A stretch of DNA of 64,000 nucleotides from Aradus depressus. Its lineage: Eukaryota > Arthropoda > Insecta > Hemiptera > Aradidae. How positions within the stretch are numbered: the first letter of the stretch is position 1; each line of letters opens with the position of its first letter. The DNA lies in the NCBI GenBank assembly GCA_963662175.1, contig OY759217.1, positions 45,794,108-45,858,107 on the forward strand, in the 5' to 3' direction. This document shows, piece by piece, positions 1-11,000 of the stretch. The notes under the pieces were generated by a model. It ran no database searches. It was given only the letters and a program-made list of their open reading frames with translations, and was not told where the DNA came from. The translations under genes and the position numbers were made by a program.

Positions 1-250
1 AATATATATTTTTTTCTGTTATAGCAAATGAGCACACTATTTAGGCTTGTCTAAGATAATTTAAAATGTTGCAACATACCAGAGAGAAGAACATTGAAAA
101 TCCAATAATATAAAGATTTCTTGAAGAATTAAGTTCAACATACTGCAAAGCTGACAGACCTAAAAGTAATCAAATTAAACGAAATTATGGAACTTTACCA
201 GAGAAGAATCTAAAATTTTATTACTGTTGAAGGATGAAAAGATAGCTTAC
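1..250. other. 3' side intron of the SLC23 gene
   Basis: AT-rich sequence after the last visible SLC23 exon. I see no exon or repeat that I recognise. Confidence 0.6.
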
Positions 251-398
251 CAAAGGCTGTTATCATACCAAACATCACACAAAATATTCCACCGACGACG
301 GGTTGAGGTATAATGATAAAAACAGCTCCGAATTTGTTGATAACACCTTGGAGAATCATCAGTGCGCAAGCATACTGTATAACTCGTCGGCTGCCAAC
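251..398 (-). CDS. SLC23 exon i (helices 11-12)
   Basis: It encodes [20 protein letters not shown], then [22 protein letters not shown]. Donor is GTAAGC at 250-245. It ends in phase 1, so at least one more exon must lie left of the window. Confidence 0.94.
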
Positions 399-3300
399 CT
401 TAACAAATATTTAAAAAAAAAAGTGTGATACAAACTAATTTTTTCAACGCAAATTTTTAAGAGATTTCAATAGCATTTCTCCTTTATACAATTTTAAGAT
501 AAAAAAATTATTTGAATTAAAATTCAAGCTAAAAACAAAAACTAAGTTGAGAAAGGTGAACTATTGTGGAAAATATAATAAATAAATAAAAAACTTTTTT
601 TAAAAATATCTAGATATTTCACAAGAAATGTATACATGAATTTCCGTTACACTATTGTGCCTTAGCTTTTATCTAAACCGGATTATGATGTAATGCCGAT
701 AGTTTATCTATAAATTTCTTTTGGAATAAACAATATTTAAAAAACGAACTTTGTTTTATTTATTTTAAAACGGCAATTCTGTTATGAATGTATTTACTGT
801 TTGCATTGTTCCAGTTGGTTCTTGTTGCAAGTATTGTTCTATCTAAGTTACGAAACTTTATTATGTATATTTTTGTTTATTTATTTATTTTTTAACGTAT
901 ACTTATATCTCATATTATTGTTTCCCTTGAGCATGTTTAATTTTCAAAATTCTAATTATTAGCAGCATGTTTTATACAATATATATATATATTTTTTTTA
1001 AACCTTGCTTGTGGTTAGTTATTATTACGGTTTTTAAATTTATTTTTATATTGTAACTTATGCAAGGATCAACTCCTTGCTATGGTAAGTATTATCGATC
1101 CTAAAAGCGTTAAATAAATTTGAATTTTGAATTATATTTGTCTGCCTGTGAACACGATAACTGATGATGACACAAACTTTTATATATGAATCCAGAACGC
1201 TCTAACGACGACACATATAGTTTTCCAGACAAATCGACCAAAGAGGAGGGGGGAGTAGGGGAGAGGCTTGACTCAAAAATTCTAGGGGGCTCAATTTAAA
1301 AACCCTTTTAACTGCCGGTGAAATTAATTTATCGACACAAAATTTATTTTATTTATTTATATATTTACAACGGCATAATAACATTTGCCATTAGCAATTG
1401 TGATAAATAGAGCAGTGTCAGGTGCGTGGCTGTACTGCTGAGGTACGTGACCGAAGAGGAGTCCAGGCTAGTCCTAGAGCAGGTCCCTCTGCCATATCCG
1501 CTTGAGGCGTCGTGGTGGATTTGTGGGGAGAGTGTTTGTAGATAATTCTTGAATAAGTGGATTGGCGTGATGATGGAGTTTGTCGTGAAAATTTTGATAT
1601 CGTGTCTTGATAACAGAAGGTACAAATGGGATGTTGAGGTCATTATGTAATGTGAGGTTGGAAACGTAAAATGGTGCATTGGCAATGTGGCGTAGTATGA
1701 TGGATTGTATTGACTAAAGGCGTTGTATGTTTGATTTTTTGGCTGGTCCCCATATCTCGATGCCGAGATGGGTTTTAGTATAGTGTTGTAAATGTGAAGT
1801 TTGTTTTCAAGCGATAATGTCGATCGTCGTCCGATGATTGATTCCAGTCGTCCAAATCGTCTTTTGAGGTCTGTGCACAAAATTTAGTATAAAGATTTAG
1901 GAGTCTCTACGTAAGTCAACTGTTGAATATTAGCGCAAAGGGGCGCCTGATTTTATAGAGAGAACAAAAAGTTGATTGATTAATTCGTTGTGGGGAAGTA
2001 GATTGCCACTGGGGGAGAGGGATGACTTGGTCCACTTTCTGATAGGCTGCCATCTATGCCATGATTAGAGACAAATACCTGGCTAGCTATTTGGGACATG
2101 TTCCGATAGATGTCTCTCAGCAACAGGCACATCTCCACAATTTACTAATAGTTTCAGATGATCAGAAGCTTCATGGTATTTATTTGTTCTGCCAAGTTTG
2201 CAGTTAAGGAACACTATGTCTAATGTTAACCTATTGCTTTTTTAAATATTTCAGTTTAGTCCTTATTATTTAGAAATTGTCTGTATTTAAGATAAGATAA
2301 AAGCAATAAAGTTATTTCATTTTGAATATTTCACCTTTGTTACACCAATTGCTCCAACGTTCTCACCGAAAGTATTGGTACCGTTGCCACTTCCCCAAAG
2401 ACCTGCAAGGACCGTCCCAAGTCCTTCTATACCAATGCCTCTATTTATTGCGTGAACTGGTGGTGGAGGAGCTCCTGCAAAATATTAAACAAATAATCAG
2501 TAATTATTACAAAATATACTTTTATTTTTCATAGGGAAGGTTATATGTTTAATTGTGATAAAGTTCAAAATGTTTCACGTTTTAGGACCTTAGCATCATA
2601 ATGAGACCACCTGGAAAACATCTCTCTCCATTATTCCTCATATTTCCGAAAAAAAAAAAAAAATAGATTGATTTGTCAACTTTTTTGGATCAATTAGGCA
2701 TTAATGTATTCATAAGTAACAATAATAGTTTATAGCCAGCCTCTTGAATCGACCAGACTTCGTATAATGGGCCTTATATAAGGCAATAAGAGTTTACTTC
2801 TGTTGATCCAGCAATTATTATGGAAAACGCTCAAGCTGTTTGGAGTTACGTAGTCATTTCAATTTTGAAGTTGCAGGGATGACATTTTGCATAGCTTTAG
2901 CGCTCATATTGACAAATATTCGGAACAAAAGTAAAATAAAGAAAAAGAGAAAAGTGAATTTCTAGTTTTATCTCGGTTAATATTTCGCCTACACAATTTT
3001 GATTTGCTCCAGCTGGAGTTTTTCAGGGTTTTTGAAATATCTCTTGAAGTTTGGCGAAAAATAAGGAAAAAAAAAGTTTTATGTTAATTTAAAGAGTTTT
3101 GCGAGACCGAAGGGAGACATCTTTATATCATGCCTTGAGGTTACCTCGCAGAACTCTTTAAGGGTTGAATAAAATTGAAAAATATAGAATGTTCACCAGG
3201 TAGGATGCTAAGAAACATTGGTTTTTTTGACATGGCTTAAAACTTGTACAAATAAGAATTATTATGTATACTGAGAGCGTAATATTTGAAAATGCCAATC

Positions 3301-6300
3301 GGCACAAAATAAACATATTCGGGAGTCCGAAAGACTGTGTTACTATAACCATCTTAAGTTTCTTCTGATCTCGGAACAAGTATATATTTTCTCTTTTCAT
3401 GAATTAAATCGAATGAAAATAACTGTTGCACGGCCAACTGATGTCTTTATTTTCTTCTATATGGATGGCTCAACTTCGGGGCTACCTTACTAGGATTGGG
3501 GCGGAAGATGTGTGGGCTAGTCAGGATGTAGACGTAGTCTCCGAGAATCACAACAGACTAACGACGGGTGTTCGGAACTGGCTGATCAGTAAAGACGTTG
3601 ATGCGGGGTTGAACTCGAGGTTTAATCCTTATTACCGGGACGTCAACAGTCGGGGGATCATAGAACCACATACCCGCCTTCATAGCCATATAAACAAGCT
3701 AAGAGTGTTTGTCCAGCTTCGGTTAGCAGGGAAAAAGGGAACACGGATATATATAAGAAACGAAAAACATGAGTTCTCTCCTGAGATTAGTTGTGGGTTG
3801 TGTTCTCTGGGGGGAGAGGGATGACGTGGCCCTTCTGATAGACTGCCCCATCTATGCCATGATTCTCTAATGACAAATACCTGGCTAGCTATTTGGGAGA
3901 TGTTCCGATAGATGTCTCTCAGCAACAGGCCCAACTTACTATTAGTTTCAGATGAACAGAAGCTTCATCATATTTATTTGTTTGTCCTAACAAGCTTCAA
4001 GTTAAGAAAAATTCTAAAAGATTAATGTTACCTGTGGCTTTATTTTAATTTAAATTTAACCTTTTTATTAATATATAGTTTTTTTTTAAATTTTGTGTGT
4101 TCTTTTTGTTATCAGTTATTGAATCTATGTATTTATAATTCTGTATCGAACTCCCTGCTGTAAGATAATTCTTTATAAGCAATAAAGTTATTTATTCATT
4201 AATTTTCTTCTGTCAACTAATATATAACTGTATTAAAATTTCTTTTATCTCTTTCCTAGGCCCTATGACAGCTCTATGGGAATGTTCCGTGCAGCTCCAT
4301 CCTCGTCATATTTTGATATAGAGAGAGAATGGTTTCTTACCACACATTTTGGCTACAGTTGGATAATAACTGATAGATTCCACAGTGCAAGCCAGAACTC
4401 CAGCCAGCATGCCCAGTATCCCAGCAGCAGTGACTGTTGGCGTCCCCCACTGACCTGGAGGGTAAGAACACCCATTCAAATGGAGATAATCATCAGATAA
4501 ATGTGTCCTCAAGAATACATATTGAGTATAATAATAATATTTATTTCCGTTAAACTATAACATGGTAATTGGATAAGTCATAAAATTTAGTACATCAAAA
4601 TAACTTAAAAATAATAAATATCAAACAATATTAAATTTATTTAACATTTCTGCAGAGAGGTTGTGAAAAACTTAATAAGTTATAAAGAAAACACGAATGT
4701 TTTTTAATATTGTCTATTTCACAAGATAAGGGAGTACTTTCGGTATTGCTACCATATTTTATATATCTTGTGAAACAGACAATATTAAAAAGCATTCGTG
4801 TTTTCTTTATAAAATATTAAATCTATCTAAACTCATAAACAATTATTATTTTCTTATTGTATTTTTTATTTTATTATAAACTGGGAAATGGTAACTGAAA
4901 GAAACGTTACCTGGGTATGGCACTCTAAACCAATCTGAAAGTTCTAAAATTTTCATTTTGACATCAGTACGACCCGGATGACCTGGGGGAAGTACATCAA
5001 AGAGTGTTAGAAGACCGCTAAGTCCCCACATTATCAAAATTGTCAAAAGTACCTGCAATTTTTAATATCTATATGAGTTTTGCATGTCAGTAAAAGTGGT
5101 TTTGTGGTTTGTTGAAAAATAAATAAATGAATAAAAATTGAATATAATATATTATTACAGTATCTCTTCTCCAATTTATTTTTTATCCTTTCAAACAATA
5201 GTAATTACAAACGATTGGAAGCACTACCATCTTCAATATGTCACATGTGTTCTTTAGGTTAACTAGTCCTATCAATCAGAATCTTCCTTTTATAGAACAT
5301 ATTTATTGAGTCGATTTTTATATATTCAGGTCAGGTTTTATAACTCATGCACGGGCTTTAACTAGAAGGTCATATCGCCTACTACCAGAGCGCTCTTTCA
5401 TCACTCTGGTGGACATGAGCCCGACTCTACTGTAGGAGTCATAAATTTTGCCTACACTAAGTTTTTATTCACCTAGAATAGGGGTCTTTAACGAGTAGCT
5501 GACATCGTACAAGCTCGAGACCATCTCTTAACGTCCCATCCGAAGGACGACATGCTTATGTTTATTTTACCTCCCAGATAAAATAAACTAAAGGCCTCGG
5601 TCGGGCTACGAACCCACGTTCTTGAGCTCAGAAGTCAAGCACGCATACCACTAAGCTACCGACGCCCTCGATTTTTATATATTAAAACACCTAGTTAAAA
5701 CTCAACTAGTCAATATAGAAGTCGACTCAATAAATAAAAAGGTAGATTCTGATTGACAGAAGGAATAGTTAACCTAAAGAACACATCTATTATATATAGG
5801 TATTAATGATGGGAGTGCTTCCAATCGTTTGTAATAATTATTTATATCTTTTGTAATTATTACTTTTTGCCTTCTCAAAAAAATAGCAATTATTTTTATA
5901 AGAAGTGATGCTGTAATAATATATTATATTTTTAATTTTTATTTATTTCCCTAAAAACCACAGAACCTATTTTAATCAACATTGGTAGGTACGAGTATAT
6001 ATAGGGGACTTTCCTCTTTAATATTCTTCTTACACAATCCAAAAAGTAAATAGAATATACTGAAAGGAACTGAAATATATAAGAAAAATAAAGTGGTTGG
6101 GATAGAAAAAAATTGAAATATAACTCACAGGAAATAGTTTGAAAAGATTAAACCATACAATGCGTAAACCATTACTTTTTGAGTAAGATATGCCTGGTAC
6201 TTTAACTTCTGTCAGGATCTGTGAGAACAGCGTCAGCATAACAATGGTTCTAGGACAGTCAAATAAAAAAAATAAGAGGAATTATCTTGAAAATATAGAA

Positions 6301-8034
6301 TTCTTGTGAGTATAAATTGTATATTGTCAACTTACGAGACAGCGATGCCCCAGTGTGTTGATGCAGCAGCGGCGGCATTTCTAAACAGCGACAATCCAAC
6401 CAAGGACACGGTTGGAACGATGGTCAGTGGAGTGATGTATTTCACAATAATACCCATCACTCCTGCAATTGTGCATATCATAATCATTTACAATTAATAC
6501 ATATGTACATTAATTGCTTTTATTGCAGAAAATAAATAAAACTCTTTTTTTTTTTTTGTTTTCTACATTGGGAGTTATTGGGATTTTTATTTAAGCCCCT
6601 CAGATAGATAGATAAACTTTTATTGCACTAAAGATGACTCCCTTTATGGCAATGAGAGTTTTTTTTTTTTTTTTGTTTTTTTTTTATAAAATACATATTC
6701 CCTCAAGTTAAGTATATAAAATACATATTCCCTCAAGTTAAGTATATAAAATACATATTCCCTCAAGTTAAGTATATAAAATAAAATAAAAGAAAAAATA
6801 TCTATATAAAGAATTGTACAAAATAAGCAATATAGCAACTAAATAAAAAGATGCCAATAATAATGAAATAGTAAATATGCTCTTTAATATAAATAGTGCA
6901 AGCAACCAGGATAAAGGAAACAATTCAAAAATTATATAAAACAAGATATGACATGAACATGAATAAAAAATAATAATAATAAAATAAAAAATATATATCC
7001 ATCTTACATGCAACAAATTAAATTATATTATTCTTTATTTTCAAGCCAACAGTAAAAAATAAAAATAAATTGTTAATTTTTTAAACATCTAAGTTATTTA
7101 AAAAATGCACTATTGGTTCTTAATCGCATTCTGGTCTATTAGTGAGATAATTGTGGAGAAATGTTTGCCTGGGGATACACAAAGAGGGACAATAGAACAC
7201 AAAGTGTATGAGGTCGTCCTTTTCGTCTAAGGTACAGAGGCTGCAGACGGAATAATCAGACATGAAAGTTAAAAACCATTTGTATGCTTTCATGTAGTCC
7301 AAATATTTTGAAAAAGTACTCCATGTGCAAGCACCCCCTCACAACTTTATTTTTAAAGATAATTATTTATTTATTTGTATGTCCCAAGAGGCTAATGCCT
7401 AATTAAAAAATAAAATGAAAACAATAAAAAATCATTCAGAAGAGAAATGATTTATGTAAAAACATTAGAATCAATAGCCGAATTCCCGTTAGTTTATTAT
7501 GATCAATGTTAATTTACAAGGGAGGGGGGAATAAATCTCTAAATGTCATCAAAAATGTAGGAAATAAAAAAAAAAAAAAAGTACTTTTCCTACTAAAGTC
7601 TGTATTAATGCATTAAGTATAAGAATTTCGTTCTTGTACGTCTATGGGACATATCCACATTGTTACTAAGGCCACTCAGTGCAAACTTATAAATATATAT
7701 TACTATATATTATATAGGTGTGCAATCATATTTATATTATATATATGTGCAATCATATTTATGACTAATTTCATTCTGTGGTTCCAAACGTATTTTGGTT
7801 TATATATATATATATATATATATACCAAATATAATGTGGTTCCAAACATATAATTTATATATATATATATATATAAACCAAAATATGTTTGGAACCACAG
7901 AATGAAATTAGTCATAAATATGATTGCTTTTTCTTCATATTTTTTTATAATTTATATATATATATAAATATTGTTTTATGTTTATTATTTTTTCTTTGCT
8001 AATCAGTATATAAAATAAAAATTTAAAAAACATG

Positions 8035-8074
<40 letters not shown>

Positions 8075-11000
8075 TTTTTTATTTTATTCTATTTGCAATC
8101 TATATACAATATATACATAATAAGCAAATATGTGGTAAAAGAAAAATATAACGTCACTTGATGGGAGAAGCCAGCCAGCGCTGACACTCCCTCGAAAGTT
8201 AATTGTCATTATTCACTATCCTCCGAGAGAAGATCGCGAGGCCACCTCCTGTTCAAGCGGCGGGGAGGATTGTCAGGATGGGAATGAGAGGAAAGGTCTT
8301 GTGCGAGAGGATTTGAATGGGAAGAAAGGTTTCGGTGGAATGATTGGAATCGGGATTTGATTAATTCATTTACAGTGGGAATACTGAGATCTCTGTGTAG
8401 GACTTTATTGGTGACATAGAAAGGAGCATTGACAATTCGTCGGAGGAGTTTGGACTGGAATGCTTGGATACGATTGATGTTGGATTGTTTAGCTGTACCC
8501 CAAAGTTCGAGTCCGTAAATCCAAATTGGACGTATAATGGTCTTGTAAATCGTAAGTTTGTTGTTAGTCGTCAGTTTCGATTTTGGTCCAAGTAGTCGAC
8601 GTAACAGTCCGTATCTTCGATTCAGTTCTTGTCGTTTAAGTCGTGTATGTGGGTTCCACGTAAGTCTACTGTCTAGGTAAAACCCGAGATAGCGGACTTG
8701 GTTTGAAGAGGGAATCAGGATGTTGTTAATGATGACGGGAGGACAGGATTGACGGCGTAGGGTAAATGTGACTTGAACACATTTCTGCTCATTTAATTTA
8801 ATTCTCCAGAGGTTGCACCACCTCTCTATTTCAGTGAGGTGCTCCTGGAGGATGAGTGAGGCTACAGCAGGATCAGGATTGGTGGAAAGGATTGCTGTGT
8901 CGTCAGCGTAAGTCGTCAGTAATGTCTGAGGATGGATAGGAATGTCGGCAGTATATGTATTGTAAAGGATGGGACCTAGGATGCTACCCTGTGGGACACC
9001 GGCCCGAATAGGTATGAGTTCTGAGTACTCAGAGCCTACTCGGACCTTGAAATGGCGATCACTAAGGTAAGATTTCAGGATGAGGTAGTAGGTACTGGGA
9101 AGGAAGTGTTTCAGTTTGAAGAGCAGCCCCGGGTGCCAGACTCGATCAAAGGCTTGCGCCACGTCGAGAAAGGCGCCCGTGCAATACTCCTTGCATTCTA
9201 ATGCATTAGATATGCAATCGACAACCCGAAAACACTGTTGGGTAGTGGAATGTTCAGGACGAAATCCAAACTGGTGTTTAGGTAAAATGGATTGAGATTC
9301 AAGGATTGGGATAAAACGTTTCAACAAGAGTTTTTCAAGGATTTTAGAGAAGATTGGGAGCAAGCTAATAGGACGGTAGGAAGAGACATCAGAGAGAGGT
9401 TTGTTGGGTTTGGGAATAACAGAAAGGATGGAATACTTCCATTGGACAGGAAAGTAGGTAGTTCTGAGGACTGAGTTGTATATAAGGGTGAGGAATAGGA
9501 CAGCTTTGCGGGGAAGGTTTCGTAGGATTTTCCCTGTGATCAGGTCAAATCCAGGAGACTTACGGATTGGAATTTTATTTAGAATGTGTTGTACATTAGA
9601 GGGATGAAAGGCCTTTGGCGGAGGAGAGAGAGGCAAAGGACTGGTAAGGAACTCTTCAACTTCTGAAGTATGAAGGGCGTTATAATCAGGATGGGGTGTG
9701 AACGTATTTTTGAGGTGAGAGGCAAAGAGCTGAGCCTTCTCCTCGTCGGATCTGACCCAGGAGCCATTTTGCTTGATGGGATAGGATAAAGGACTATATT
9801 TTAGAATTTTTCGGGTTGCAAACCACAGGGAATTATCTTTGGTGGAAAGGGAAGCTAGGTATTCATTATAATTTTCGGAGCGGAATTGTGAAAGTTGGAT
9901 TTTGAGGTTTCGGGAAAGGTTATTGAAGGCAGTTTTGTCGGAAGGATACCGTGTTCGTTGCCATAGGGCACGAGCGCGGCGTTTTTCTGAAAGGAGAAGT
10001 TGGATGTGGCGAGGAAGAGGAGGGTTCGGGTTTGAAACTGTAGGAGGAGTAGGAGTAGATGAAGCGTTCCAAGCACAGTCCTGTATGGCTTTAGTGAATT
10101 TTTGTACGGCTTCATCTAAGTCCTCAGGAGTTTTAAGGATTACATTTAAGTCAATTTGGTTTTCTAAGGAGGTTCTGAAGAGGTCCCAATTCACTGGGCC
10201 GGGAGTTAAGGAAGGCTTTGATGGGACAGATAACGGGGTTAGACCAACGGTGAGGAGAACAGGACTATGGTCTGAGGATAAGTCGGGGAAGGAATAGGTA
10301 GAGGAGAATAAGGATCCTGTGCCAGATCCAACAAAGAAGTCTACGAGGTCTGGGTTGCGGTTAGGATCAGTAGGCCAATAGGTGGGAGAGCCGGGGGAGT
10401 AGATGTCATAGTGTTGGGTGTTAATAACATCGTTTAGGATTCGTCCTCGGGAATTTGGAACTCTGCTTCCCCATTGGTGGTGCTTCGCATTGAAATCACC
10501 GCCAACGATGAAGCGAGGCCCCAGGGATCGGAAAAGGGTGAGGAACTCGTGATGGGGAATGAGTTTACTGGGAGTACAATATACTGCCGAGATAGTGACA
10601 GGGAAGGGAAAAAGTGACAAGGAGATCGTAGCGATTTGGAATGATTCTGTAGCCTGTGAGGAGAAAAGGTGATGGGATAAGGACTGTTTGATAAGGATGA
10701 GTGCGCCACCTCGGGCCCTATCTCCTGGGTAGTCAGACCTGTAGCTCCGGTATCCTGGGATACTGAAGTACAGGCTGGTTGTCAAGTGGGTCTCCGTAAT
10801 GAGAGCGATGTCTACATGTCTGTCAGTTAGTAGTAGTTCTAGTTCTTGTCTATGGGGTAACAGCCCATTCGAATTCCAAAGGAGGATCTGGAGAGGAAAG
10901 GAATTTAAAGGGATCATCGGGAGGATTCGGGTAGGAGTTTAGAGACGAGGAGGCTTAACATCGATATGAGAGGGGTGATTAACGACTTAAAGTCATTGAG

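Noticed and set aside
3426..3824. 132-codon plus-strand frame as a possible host gene
   Set aside because: The continuation in another frame makes a LINE-type zinc knuckle, and the 3' UTR matches the copy at 2005-2320, so it is a retrotransposon fragment.
6306..6497. 63-codon plus-strand frame
   Set aside because: It is the reverse strand of a clear SLC23 exon (6336-6462).
9855..10297. Several other frames of 86-131 codons on both strands inside the LINE
   Set aside because: They overlap the 902-aa ORF2 in other frames and carry no motif.
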